Made by a program: the position numbers and the translations under genes
Notes under the pieces: generated by a model
The model's database searches: none
Seen by the model: the letters and a program-made list of their open reading frames with translations, nothing else
What the model was told of the DNA's origin: nothing
Assembly: GCA_964017235.1 (NCBI GenBank)
Contig: OZ024927.1
Location: forward strand, 24,943,160-25,007,159
Length of the DNA: 64,000 bases
Direction of reading: 5' to 3'
Origin: Sabellastarte sp. h YS-2021
Taxonomy: Eukaryota > Annelida > Polychaeta > Sabellida > Sabellidae
In this document: piece by piece, positions 31,564 through 42,962 of the stretch
How positions within the stretch are numbered: the first letter of the stretch is position 1
Layout: the number at the start of each line of letters is the position of its first letter

Positions 31564-33438
31564 TAGTGTTAGGAATCGGTCTAAAAAATCAGAATCGATT
31601 AATCGGTAACTCTGAGCAATCGATTATCGATTATAATCATTTTTCTGCTTGCTTTGTAAGAAAGACAGAATATTCTTTTTTACCAAATATAATAACAGTA
31701 GTCTTCCGATAGGTCAGTGGTGAAAAAAATCTAGGTTATTTGTTTACACTTTGGGGTAGGGAAGGGGGTATGTTAGGAAACCAGTAGGTTGAAGAGTCAA
31801 CAAGTATGTGTATCAGCAATAATATAATAATCTATTAAGGTGGCCTTAACAGTTACAAAATAATATTTATTTTCATTCTCCCTTTTCATCAGCTAAATCA
31901 TTTACAGTGTTTGAATGTAACATCAGCAGATTATCAACCAATCATGCTTATAATAAACAATATTTCAACCCTAGACTTTCTTCAAGTCCTTTTTTCTAAG
32001 GTATTAAATGAGGACTGTATGACTTTATACTAGAATGTGGGGCTGACAAAAGTACTTTTTCAGCATAGAGAAGGATTTTTCCCTCCTTAAGTGGATGTAT
32101 AATGTTTTCATCTATGTCAGATTTAGTGGGATGAGAAATACAAAGACTTGGTGCAAGTCTATTTCAACCCCTTTTGTTCAACATCACCATGTGGTACACC
32201 CGTGTTGTGAACTCAGGACACTTTGTATATATGCAACAAAGAAGAATAGAATATCTGCTTATCATTATCATATGTCAAGAACAGTGACTGCCAAGCAGCT
32301 TCTGAAAATTATCCTGAATAAAATGCTTCTTTGGGAACTAAACAATACATAGACATGTGTTCATGGAATTTTCCTTCCATTTTTAACTCTGGACACTTTT
32401 CAAAGACATGCTATTTTCATTAATCAAATGGAAGAGTGACTTTTATTGTTTCTGGTCAATATTGATGTTTTGTAATATATAGTAGGTTATATGAAACAGT
32501 TTGGCACAAGTGAACATGTATTTCAGCATTGTCACTCAAGTTTATGTGTATTGGATGGGCTCTGGAAAATCTGACTCTTATCTCAGGAATAATATGATGA
32601 AAATTTCTCAAAACAGCATATATATGACATAAATAGTTGTGTATCATTGATAAATGGATGGTGCAGTTATTTTATCAAGTGTATTTAGCACTTGTATGTG
32701 TTTCAGTGCATGGGTGTCCTGAGTTAAAACCTTCCCCAGTTAGCAACTGTGGCAAGGCTAAGTATCTCCCACCAGCTTCAACGAAGTCAGATCCCCCTCA
32801 CTCTTTCTCTGCCTGTTTATGTTACTGTAAAGCATTTGTCTATTATTCTGTTAAATTTCTCTCATCCTGAAAACAATATTCCATGAATTTCCTTTTTTAA
32901 GCAGATCTTCATGACCTATTCATTTCATATAATTATAATTTCTTAGATACTGTAAAATTCTAAGTATGGCAATGTAGTAAACATTTTAGTTTTCTTGTTC
33001 AACAAAATTTATCAAAAATATTCATGGCAGACTGCTGAAGTATTACAGTAGTGTGATCTCTCTCCACTTGATTTATGGCCAAGGTTGTTATTCCCCATTT
33101 ATAGGGAGTATACATGTTGTGTGTGAAGCAGTGAAAGTTAAATTTAATTTAGGTTGAACTTAGTTTATTGTATTAAACGATCTTCTAAATACCTACAGAA
33201 ATTTTGAGTTTTAGTTGTAACCAACAGGAAGTAGATACCAGTGAAAGAAACATGGCAGATAATGTAAACAAATGTTACGAAAATAAAATGTTAAACATCT
33301 GTAGAAAAAGGGAAAATTAGGTGGTTTATAAGTCTTACTTTCGATTCACAATCGATTCTTAAAATGAGAATCGATTTTCTACATCGAAAGTTTTAAATAG
33401 ACGATGAATCGATTTTCCGTCTAATCGTAGGACCACTA
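31564..33438. mobile_element. Non-autonomous hAT transposon with 8-bp target duplication
   Basis: The element is bounded by the 8-bp direct repeat atcagtgg (31556-31563 and 33439-33446). Its ends, tagtgttaggaatcggtcta and, in reverse complement, tagtggtcctacgattagac, are related terminal inverted repeats followed by aatcgatt-rich subterminal sequence, as in hAT elements. Its 1875 bp are AT-rich with no transposase reading frame, so it depends on another copy. Removing it rejoins the DIRS recombinase between GGVS and the DQIMPACHWK-like segment. Confidence 0.9.
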
Positions 33439-33660
33439 ATCAGTGGACCAGATCATGCCAGCCTGTCACTGGAAAGCTCTCACACTTTTACCATTTTTTA
33501 TTTAAAAGACCTTATTTGGTCTGACAATGACAACAATCTGTACCTGGGACCAGTAGTAGCGGCACAACAGGTCCTAGACCCTTCTCCTCAGTCCAGTCAT
33601 CCTCGGAAAGAAAAGAAGGGGGGGGGCACATCCGCTACAACCAAGTCTTAAGGAGTCTAA
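33439..33660 (+). pseudogene. DIRS tyrosine recombinase of the outer element, part 2
   Basis: After the hAT insertion the sequence continues as DQIMPACHWKALTLLPFF, then KDLIWSDNDNNLYLGPVVAA, matching the C-terminal end of DIRS recombinases (compare the SACH and GSVVAAQQI segments at 30.2-30.3 kb). It ends in a G-rich stretch at 33620 and non-coding sequence. Confidence 0.75.
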
Positions 33661-34100
33661 GCCCAGGGTCTAGGTATATGTCTACCTCATCAGGGTGTAT
33701 CCGGTAAGGTCTATCTAGTCTTTAAATCTTTGTAATTGTATATTGTATTAAGGACCTTAAGGTTGTCATTTTAGTCAGCACCCGAGCCTTAAGCTCAGGT
33801 TCTTCCGTGATCGTCCTTGGGACTTAGCCCATCTTGTGTATCTAGGGTACACTTTCACTTCTTGTCAAACACCCTGACAGTTTTAGCACTGTCATTCATT
33901 CAGGTTTTTGGCTTCTACAGGTCCGATCTTCGGGATTGGGGCCCTGTAGACGGGACTCAGACTGGTACTTTCGATCTTTCATTCTTTTATTATTATCAAA
34001 ATTCTAAGAAAAAACAGACTATCTCCAGTCTCAGCTGTAATCCCTCCTCCAGACGGTTGGATTCAGCATTCAGTCTCACATGGTAAGCTATTGTAGCGCA

Positions 34101-34412
34101 ATAAAATTGAAAATTTTAATTACTTAAATGTAGCTTTTATAAGCTACAAGCTTACCATGTGGGACTGAGGAGAGTCCCACCCTGCCTCCCCGCTGTATTA
34201 CAGCTGAGGGGTATGGGTTTAAATCTCAACGAGAAAAGTGGTTACAAAGGGGCATATCACGTGACGACAACCTGAGGCTACGGCCAACAATAAATGTCTT
34301 TTTTTCTGCTGGTCGTGATGCCTCGCGGCAACCAATAAAGCATTCAGTCCCACATGGTAAGCTTGTAGCTTATAAAAGCTACATTTAAGTAATTAAAATT
34401 TTCAATTTTACC
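34101..34412. repeat. DIRS 3' terminal inverted repeat pair and right terminus, outer element
   Basis: An arm of about 65 bp at 34101-34165 (taaaattgaaaattttaatt … aagcttaccatgtggg) is mirrored at 34350-34412. The right-hand part, about 34240-34412, also mirrors the left end of the element at 25957-26130, forming the element's inverted terminal repeats. Confidence 0.85.
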
Positions 34413-34695
34413 CCTGCAGTTATGCATGTGTACCACAGGGGGAGCTCTACCTATGGTGAAACAGGTGTAATATAGAGTGGTTCTGTACCAATATGGGTGG
34501 TGATGAATGTGAACACATATATAGTACATGTGTAAACCAGGTGTAATAGAGGTGTATTGAATATGAAAATACAAGTATGAAAAAAAGGTTTGGTAGATGT
34601 AGTGATACAGGTGAAATAAATGTGTGGGAGTGTTATTTAAATGTGTAGAAATACAAGTGGGATCTGGATGTGTTTGGATAGTAATTCAGGTTTTA
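34413..34695 (+). repeat. Degenerate minisatellite lead-in
   Basis: The sequence after the DIRS right end contains diverged versions of the minisatellite unit (gcatgtgtaccacagggggagctc, atgggtggtgatgaatg, aaaccaggtgtaatag). It appears to be an older edge of the array at 34.7-35.8 kb. Confidence 0.6.
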
Positions 34696-35775
34696 GTGCT
34701 GTGCATGTATGGCTGGTGATACAGGTGGGAGCTGTGCATGTGTGTGTGGTAATACAGGAGTGGGGGGCTTTTGGTGTATGGGTGGTGGTACAGGTGGGGG
34801 CTGTACATGTATGTGTGGTAATACAGGAATGGGGGGCTTTTGGTGTATGGCTGGTGCTACAGGTGGGAGCTGTGCATGTGTGGGTGGTAATACAGGAGTG
34901 GGGGGCTTTTGGTGTATGGGTGGTGGTACAGGTGGGGGCTGTACATGTGTGGGTGGTAATACAGGAGTGGGGGGCTTTTGGTGTATGGCTGGTGATACAG
35001 GTGGGAGCTGTGCATGTGTGTGTGGTAATACAGGAATGGGGGGCTTTTGGTGTATGGCTGGTGATACAGGTGGGAGCTGTGCATGTGTGGGTGGTAATAC
35101 AGGAGTGGGGGGCTTTTGGTGTATGGCTGGTGATACAGGTGGGAGCTGTGCATGTGTGTGTGGTAATACAGGAATGGGGGGCTTTTGGTGTATGGCTGGT
35201 GATACAGGTGGGAGCTGTGCATGTGTGGGTGGTAATACAGGAGTGGGGGGCTTTTGGTGTATGGCTGGTGATACAGGTGGGAGCTGTGCATGTGTGGGTG
35301 GTAATACAGGAGTGGGGGGCTTTTGGTGTATGGCTGGTGATACAGGTGGGAGCTGTGCATGTGTGGGTGGTAATACAGGAGTGGGGGGCTTTTGGTGTAT
35401 GGCTGGTGATACAGGTGGGAGCTGTGCATGTGTGGGTGGTAATACAGGAGTGGGGGGCTTTTGGTGTATGGCTGGTGATACAGGTGGGAGCTGTGCATGT
35501 GTGGGTGGTAATACAGGAGTGGGGGGCTTTTGGTGTATGGCTGGTGATACAGGTGGGAGCTGTGCATGTGTGGGTGGTAATACAGGAGTGTGGGGGGGCT
35601 TTTGGTGTATGGGTGGTGGTACAGGTGGGGGCTGTACATGTATGGGTAGTAATACAGGAGTGGGGGGCTTTTGGTGTATGGGTGGTGGTACAGGTGGGGG
35701 CTGTAGATGCATGGCTGGTGGTACAGGTGGGGCTGTGCATGTGTGGGTGGTAATACAGGAATGGGGGAGGGGTTA
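34696..35775 (+). repeat. 69-bp GT-rich minisatellite, about 15 copies
   Basis: The unit runs from atggctggtgatacaggtgg through gagctgtgcatgtgtgggtg to gtaatacaggagtggggggc tttt; atggctggtg recurs 69 bp apart (for example 35261 and 35330). Each unit is itself two related halves of about 34-35 bp. Variants (gctac for gatac, tatg for tgtg, gggtggtgg for ggctggtga) form blocks. Since 69 is divisible by 3, open frames of 340-370 codons appear on both strands; they are artefacts of the repeat. Confidence 0.95.
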
Positions 35776-37315
35776 TGCTTTAGTGTATGGGTGATAATAC
35801 AGGATGGGGGCTTTATGTCCAATCCTGGTAATACAGGCGGGAGGCTCTGTGTATTGGTAGTAATACAGGTGGGAATGTGTGTGGTATGGGTGTTAATACA
35901 GGTAGAAATTACAGACATGTCTGGTAAATGTATTGTTACTGGCCTAGTGTGTCTATGATGTCAGTGCATCTGTGATTTGATGGCTGCACTAAAATCTACT
36001 GTTATTATTTCTGACTTGTTGTGAGATATGTTTTGTATTGATTATATATTCTGATTGTAACTGGGTTTAATTTGTATATGAAGATTTCTTGCAGTGTGTA
36101 TAGGTACACAACTTATTTTTATAAATTTCTTTCTTTAGGTCATGTCTTCCTATTAAGTTAAGAGACTGTCACTTTAAAATTTGATTGCTTTGTATTTTAC
36201 TGGCGTAATCTTTAAAGACATTTGATGCTTCAAATAGAGATTTCAGTTTCTGGCTTTTGTGTACACACATATATATGCTGAACTTACTTTTGCATTAGAC
36301 AATTTTAGTTTGATGTCTTTCTTTTTGTGTAACCTTTCAGTAGTTATAATATTATAGATAATATTTATGTCTACATATTTTTTACAGATAGGATTATTTT
36401 GAGGCAACTTTTAAATATTTCTTTGCTTATTACATATATGATAAAGCTGAAGATTTAAATCACTACATTAATTGATCTTTGTTTAATGTTTCCCTGAGAA
36501 ATAAGTTCCCAAGGGACAAGTAGTACCAAATCACTGGTGAGTTTTGGCTGCATTTGGTAGTGATATTTGAACACCTTTTTGTTATTTTTTTTCATTTTTC
36601 TGTTGAATTTGTTAACCAAATCAATTTGTTTATGTGTCTCTTGAAGTTGTTGATTTCACATTGCATGCTCTAACTGTATACAAGAAAAAATTTGAAGAAA
36701 AAAAACACATAAAAAGTTCTAAAAATTTAAGTTGAAAAGAATAGGTTGCACTAGGTTACATAATTACACTGCAATTTGAATCAGTTTTTGCCAAATTTTC
36801 ACATTACTTAAAATGGTTGAAGTAGTCTCTCATATTTGTTTCTTTTATTGTCTTTATATATTTGGGATTTTTTTTTCTTTATTTTATCTGAAACGAGTTA
36901 ATAAGGAGTTTAATAATGATTTTAAGAAAAGTATCAAACTGGAAGTGATGTCTTTATAACTTTTTCCACAAGTGAATTACGGCTCTAAAAGTAATCTGTG
37001 ACCACAAATGATAAAAAAAATTAAGTCTGTACACATCCTAATTCCTGTAATTAATATATATTTGCTGCATCCCCACGCATGGGATCCCTGCATATACCCA
37101 AAGAAGTAGCAGGTTATATTTTGGTGACATACAAAGTGTATATAGAAATATGAAAACTCTTTGTTTGGTTAAGGTTTTGTGTGTGGCATTCTATCCTTCC
37201 TTCTTATGGCATATTTTGAAAGATTCTTCTACATTGCATGATAAATTTACTGCTGGACCTCAGCAGATGGCTCCACACCTCAGGGTATATTAGTTTATTG
37301 CACCTAATATATGGC
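35776..37315. other. Minisatellite tail and AT-rich intron or 3' flank
   Basis: Up to about 35910 the sequence still contains diverged minisatellite phrases (gataatacagg, gtggtatgggtg). Beyond that it is AT-rich with no recognised gene. Confidence 0.5.
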
Positions 37316-37317
37316 AT

Positions 37318-37622
37318 TGTCTGCCACTGTGGCCTAGTGGGTAACACACTCACCTTTGAACACAGAGGATGTGGGCTCAATCCCATATACAAGCAGATAC
37401 ATAGTGGCTCGTATGACCACTTAAAATGGTGGTCCTCTGTCATTGGGTCCTATCGCCAGTAGCAGGTTAAAGTACCTCATGGATGTTGATAAATGGTCAT
37501 CCTTGAGCCTCTGTCTTTCAGTTAGGGGAATGTCAGTAATTTAAGATGCGTCATATAGCTCTTTGAGTCCCGTGGTACATGGAGATATTGCGCTGAGTAT
37601 AAATACGAATACAATACAGTTA
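37318..37622 (+). mobile_element. tRNA-derived SINE
   Basis: The start, gccactgtggcctagtgggtaac, contains a box A-like tggcctagtggg, followed about 40 bp later by a box B-like gggctcaatcccat. The body has no coding capacity. The end, ttgcgctgagtataaatacg aatac repeated, resembles the 3' ends of CR1/L2 LINEs, which would supply the copying machinery. At about 300 bp this fits a tRNA-head SINE; it is not a functional tRNA gene because the acceptor stem does not close. Confidence 0.75.
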
Positions 37623-38430
37623 TCTAAAAGTTACTTGTAAAATATATATATAAAACTAAATTACTAAGGTTTATATATAGCTTAAGTGATACACAGTATA
37701 GACACAAACACACACAAGTTACACTTAGATTTTGTTACACATGTATAAAATTAACATAAAATTCCACTTACAAAATTAACACTACACAATTTAACTTAAC
37801 TAGAGTGCCTTGAACAAGAATCAATGTTCATTAAGATCTTACTAAATTCAACTATGTCAATTACTTAATGATGATTTAAGACAAACATGTACAGTTGGAA
37901 TTCACTGGTTTTGGGTTTCACAAGCTCTCATTGCGTTTTCTATAATTTTAAATTAAAATTTTTAATGCAGTTAATCTTATGCCTTCTAGAGCTGGACCCT
38001 GCTAAGTGGCATCACTAGAGACTTTAACAGGAATTCCAAAATAACAGGATGAATTTCAATGGAAATGTCCTTCAGAGGACCTGATATTCACTTTTATTTA
38101 AAAGGGAATTCTGGTCATCAGATTCCTCTGTTAAAACTCTTGTGGTCCTACTTAATCGGGTCCAGCTGTGTGACAGTACTAATAATAGTTCTCTGCCTTT
38201 ACCTGTCAACCTAGCATGATTTCTGGTGTTTTTCAAAGCTTCGTTTAGTGATTGTGACTTCAATTATTTATACAGATTATTTTGTGCTTATATCAAGGTT
38301 GCTCACCTGTAAAAGTGTGTATGTTGGTTAGTAACATCATTATTAGTGTGTTGTTGAGTGTTAAAACTGGGACTCGCTCATAATGTTAAGGCAAATAGTG
38401 AGAGTGCAACCTCTAATATTCAAACACGCT
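37623..38430. other. AT-rich stretch, no gene seen
   Basis: A TA-rich run near 37650-37680 and otherwise unremarkable sequence between the SINE and the LINE. Confidence 0.5.
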
Positions 38431-38439
38431 TGAAAAGTA

Positions 38440-39145
38440 AGATTTTGTTTCAGATGATGGCAGATTCTTATATTGGACTGGATATCTGTATAAATAAAAG
38501 CAAAAGTTAATCGATCTGTCTCACTGAAACACATATTCGTACTACTGATTCGGATAGTTTCCTTCGTTCACTCACCCCGGATGGGTTCTCTTTGATACAT
38601 AGGCCACATTCATCAGGTATTGGTGGTGGTGTTGGTTTCTTCATTTGTGATTCATACAATTATTGCAAGGTGGATACCCGTAATTATAGCTCCTTTGAAA
38701 ATATGGTCGTATCAGTCTCAGTTTCGTGCTGAACTTTGCTCCTAGCTTCTATCTACCACCCTCCTGGGCCGTGTTCTTCCATTTTTTTTAGATGAATTTA
38801 TGTCCTTTGTCTGTTTTTTGTCTTCTGTTGATTGCAATTACTTCATATGTGGTGATTTCAATATACATGTAGATGTACCTTGTACTGATAGTCACAAATT
38901 GAAAGCCCTTGTAGAATCATGTAATCTAAGACAGTAAGTTAACAATACCACTCACTTGCACGGTAATATCCTTGATCTCATTCTTTCCCCCAGTGATCAT
39001 GATGTGTGTGCACATGTTGACATCTGTGAATTCATATCTGATCATCCAGTCATTAAATGTGCTATCGACTTTCCTTCCTCTCTTGCTACCTGTCAATCAA
39101 GAATTTCCTATAGGAGGTACCATCTTATCAATATGTCCGACTTTC
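38440..39145 (+). pseudogene. LINE apurinic-type endonuclease relic
   Basis: In shifting frames the segment encodes FICGDFNIHVDVP (near 38845-38880) and HGNILDLILSPSD followed by ISDHPVIKC (38956-39060). GDFN and SDH are the conserved metal-binding and catalytic motifs of the LINE endonuclease C-terminal half. The N-terminal part is present only as fragments with stops. It would nick the target DNA in an intact element. Confidence 0.75.
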
Positions 39146-39239
39146 GGTCTGACCTTTAAAGAAATGCCTTTTGTGAAATGTCCAGTAAATTCTGTCTCAC
39201 AGCTCTATGATCAGTGTGTACAAGACTTGAGTCGCATCC

Positions 39240-41270
39240 TTGACAGGCATGCTCCTCTTGTGTCCAGTTTGAAGACAAAACCGCATGCTGACTGGTTGTC
39301 AGAGAACTATCGCCTTGCTAAGTCACTCAGACGTCAATTTGAACAATACAACAGGAGTCGTCTTCGACTTCAAATTGCCTGGGGTAATCGTCTTGCGAAC
39401 AGGGACAAGACTGTCTATTACAGGAAACTAATCTCCGACAATAGCCATGAGTCGAAGAAACTATGACGGGAGTAACACGAAGTCCTACATAGATCCCATG
39501 GCACTACTCTGCCCACTTGTGAATCCTCAAAGTCATTGGCTGATCGGTTTGCTACTTTTTTCTCAAATAAAATCATGAAAATTTGTGAGAGTTTTTCTTC
39601 ATTTGAGTCCTGTAACACGGTACATCCCCCCTTTGACCCTCCTAAACTAACAGTCTTTACTAAAGTCACTCAAGATGAAATCGGAAAAATAATCAGCAAA
39701 TCACCCACCAAATCATGCCTGTTGGACCCATTGCCCACATTCCTTATTAACGATCGCGTTGACATCCTTCTACCATCTATAACCAAATTGGTCAATTTTT
39801 CCCTCAGTGAGAGACTGGTTCCAGATGGTTTCAAAAAAGCTGTAGTCACTCCACTTATTAAGAAGGCCTCTCTTCCTGTTGAGGATTTGAAAAACTACCA
39901 CCCAGTATCTGGACTTAGCTTCATTTCTAAACTTGTGGAACGTGTAGTTGCTAAAGAGCTGGTTGATCACATTCATCGACATGGCTTGGATAACTCATAC
40001 CAATCAGCATATAAGTCAGGTCACTCAACTGATACGGCTCTGCTTTCCATCAAAAATGATATTCATTTGTCACTATCTTGGGGTGAAGCTACTGCCTTGG
40101 TACTTCTGGATCTCTCTGCTGCCTTCGATACGATTGATCATTCCACTCTCCTCGGCTGTCTTCTAGATTGGTTTGGTGTTGGTGGCTCAGCTCTCAAATG
40201 GTTCTCTTCTTATTTGACAGAACGCTATCAGTCTGTAAAGATTGGTTATACTTTGTCTGATTTACAAAAGCTGCTTTTGAGCGTACCTCAGGGTTCTGTT
40301 TTGGGTCCTCTGCTATTCTCTCTGTACACATCTCCCCGTAGTACACTGATTGGTACACACAAAGGCCGACGACACAACTTTATGTCCATCTCTCACACAT
40401 GAATGCCTCAGCTGCCTTTGATAAGTTGAACAGATGCCTTCAAGATGTCGAAGAATGGATGTCGGCTAGCAAAGTTAAACTTAATCCTGATAAAACTGAG
40501 TTCATACTTTTTGGCTCCAAGAAACAGAGAGAAAGGTTAAATGCATGTTTCCCAATTGATATCCTAGGCAACCCCCTTCACCCCACCAAGTCTGTGAGGA
40601 ACCTGGGTGTGTGGTTCGACTCTGATTTTTCCTTCTCTAAACATGTCCAGAATGTCTGTAAAGGCTGCTTTAGTCAACTGAGGGATTTTAGAAATATTAG
40701 GCAGTTCTTGACTCAGGATGCAGCTGTGTTGGTTGCCAATGCTTTTGTTAGTAGTCGGTTGGATTACTATAACTCACTTTTCAGGAGTCTCTCTAAAGTC
40801 AATCTTCATAGATTACAGTCTATCCAAAATAGTGCTGCTAGAATTGTTACAAATTCGTGTATATACACTTGGATAACTCCAGTACTCAGGAAACTCCATT
40901 GGCTCCCCATTCAGTTTTGCTCAGAGTTCAAACTGGCTACCCTGGTGTACAAGTTTATTCATACTGGTTTCCCTAAATATTTCGCTCCACATTTATCCAC
41001 ATACCGCACTACTTACAATACTAGACGCAGTCAGAGTGTTGCCAATTTCCTCAATGTACCAAAATTTCAACCTACAATTCACAAGTCCACTAAACAGTTT
41101 TGGTTTCAGTTTTGCTTTTGATCCTCCCACTGTTTGGAATTCACTTCCTGAAGACATCCGTGCATCAACCGCTATTGCCTCTTTTAGAAAGAAGCTCAAA
41201 ACCTATCTCTACGCAAAGCATATCCTCCTTAGCTCATTTTCTCTTATGGCTTCTCCGTGGTACCGACCTG
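39240..41270 (+). pseudogene. LINE reverse transcriptase, broken by frameshifts
   Basis: DPLPTFLINDRVDILLPSI, AVVTPLIKKASL, HPVSGLSFISKLVERVV, QSAYKSGHSTDTALLSI, LVLLDLSAAFDTIDHSTLL (40098-40155) and VPQGSVLGPLLFSLYT (40285-40330) give the fingers and palm. The catalytic Ala-Asp-Asp (40365-40373) lies in a different frame from both flanking open segments. The thumb and C-terminal region (WMSASKVKLNPDKTEFILFG, RLDYYNSLFRSL, LHWLPI, WNSLPEDIR) continue to 41270 with one more frameshift near 41115. Not functional. Confidence 0.88.
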
Positions 41271-41376
41271 TTTTTGTCCCTGGACTTTGAATTTGCATAT
41301 TTCTATTGTCTTGTTGCGCCTTAGAGTCCACTACTCAGTGGAGATTAAGCGCTATAAAAGTCAGATTAGAAGGAAT

Positions 41377-42945
41377 GTTTAAAAATCATTGCCAATCAAT
41401 TATTTGTTTTACTTTAAAGACCATAACTTCCTTATTTCCAGTCCGATTTTGATAACTGTTGACCCCTTAATGTTCAGTCCAGTGAAAATCATATTATGAT
41501 AAAGTTTTAATTCTGCTATAAGCCTTTGATTTCAATTAGTTATTTTCAAAGGACTCCGAGAATAGGATTGAAGCCTGTAGCCAATCAACTCTGCCATGTG
41601 TTAAATGCTTATCTGTGCCTATGAATCTAAATAACTGTTATGGAGAAAAGGTCATATGGTGATCCTTTATGTATATCACATGCAACAAATAAAATTTTGA
41701 TGAAAGTCATCTATCAGAACAAAGGGCAAATTAATATAATGCTCAAAGCTGTACTACCATGGGTGAAATCTGTTTTGCATTATGTTCCCTTTTATGTAAC
41801 TAAAATATTATAATGAAGGCTTTTTCTCAAACAATTTCCCATCACATTTGCTTGTGGGCCCGCCATAGATCAGGAGCTAGCTCAAAATTGGGCATTGAGT
41901 TCATAAAATGGAATATCCAGATAAAAGAAGGTAGGATCAGGTAGATTCAAACATGTACAGGTATGTATGGAGTGTTTAGAGGCATAATCAAGGGTGTAGA
42001 ATAGAGGAAAGGGTGGAAGGTATGGGCTTATCTAGTTACTTTTTACTGTAAAAACCCATTATAAGGCAGTGAAAATATGAAGTTTGATGGCACACCATCT
42101 GAAACAGCTTTGATTTTTTGTCTACACCATGTTTGTATTTGTAATGGAACCCAATAATTGATAAAATCTCTTTGTCTGACTTGACTAGTTTGAGTACCCC
42201 ATATAGCATACTTAGAGTGTGTACTGTATATTGAAAAATATTTTGGACATTAGTTTCACCTGCAGATACTCGTTCTTTGTATCTATGCTTCTGTGACAAC
42301 AGTTTGTGATTCATGTTTCTAAGTGTGCCAAAAAAGCCTGCACATAGTGGCTATGATTTATACAGGAATAAACAGTACATTCCCCTACAAAGGAAAGAAT
42401 TATTGACCAAATAATGGTAAAATTATTAAAAGTTGTATGTCTACATTCTGGTACATTAAAATATGGCATAAAATCATAAAGGGAGAGGAAACAAATCAGT
42501 TGCATATCTCAAAGTGGGTTCATGGAAGCACACACTCGGGGTTTAACCAACATCTGGGGCTGTATTCTACAACAGTACTTACATCATTACTAACTTAAAT
42601 AGAAGTATTTCTTAGATTTCAAGTAAGCAATTACGAAATTGAATATTCCTAACTTTTTTTTCGTGAATACCAAGTCCAAGAAAAACTTAAATGAATAACC
42701 TTCCCTTACTTAGATCTAAGGTCACCTAATCCAAATATTGTTGTAAAATATGGCGCAAGGTCGTGACAAAACATAACAGCCTTTTAATCTGTTCAGATAA
42801 CGGAATTTCCACTAGATTTCATTGTTCTCAGCTTATTTAAATATTTAATTTTTTTAGTGTATTCATGCTATTTAGAGTTTTATATTTAGCTTGAACAGTA
42901 TTTGGTATTGTAATATTGTTTGTTTTCAATCTTGTATATTTTCAG
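41377..42945. other. AT-rich presumed intron
   Basis: No coding homology seen. A stretch near 42555-42680 with ggggctgtattctacaacag and tcgtgaatacc may be a decayed MITE. It ends in a good splice acceptor (tcttgtatattttcag) at 42945. Confidence 0.45.
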
Positions 42946-42962
42946 ATCCAGAGGCAGACTAA
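42946..42962 (+). CDS. Candidate terminal coding exon of the receptor phosphatase (tail DPEAD, stop)
   Basis: After a strong acceptor (ttgtatattttcag) the sequence atccagaggcagactaa, joined to the single leftover G of exon G, reads Asp-Pro-Glu-Ala-Asp-stop. That would end the protein as ESDEDET-DPEAD, continuing the acidic run in the correct phase. The inferred intron would be 17 kb, of which about 8.5 kb is DIRS, 3 kb LINE and 1 kb minisatellite. The match is short, so chance is possible; another acceptor near 36138 (tttctttag) would give a non-acidic tail. cDNA would settle it. Confidence 0.4.

Larger units (their letters stand above)
25957..34412 (+). mobile_element. DIRS retrotransposon bounded by inverted terminal repeats, with nested insertions
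   Basis: The left end (25957-26130: caattttattgcac, cttaccatgtgggactgaat, gctttattggttgccgcgag) recurs in reverse complement at the right end (about 34240-34412), including the CTCGTTG-flanked inner part, giving inverted terminal repeats of about 170 bp. Between them, in order: gag-like region, reverse transcriptase, RNase H, a fragment of a second DIRS family (28.4-31.0 kb), the recombinase of the first family (31.0-31.56 kb), a hAT insertion, the end of the recombinase and the 3' palindrome. Inverted termini and a tyrosine recombinase in place of an integrase define DIRS elements. All frames are broken. It is inserted in the minisatellite that starts at exon G. Confidence 0.85.
38435..41376 (+). 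mobile_element. CR1/L2-group non-LTR retrotransposon (LINE), 5'-truncated and broken
   Basis: An endonuclease relic (38440-39145) is followed by a reverse transcriptase (39240-41270), and the element ends in gtggagattaagcgctataa and a short GAAGGAATG-like tail. Such elements insert by target-primed reverse transcription. Order, motifs and 3' end fit the CR1/L2 group; the exact clade is not certain. It has numerous frameshifts. Confidence 0.85.

Noticed and set aside
34637-35918. Overlapping open frames of 340-370 codons on both strands
   Set aside because: They lie wholly within the 69-bp minisatellite; a unit length divisible by 3 keeps several frames open at once. No start context, domain or composition supports a protein.
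37318-37390. Functional tRNA gene
   Set aside because: Box A- and box B-like sequences are present but the acceptor stem does not pair and a 230-bp SINE body follows.
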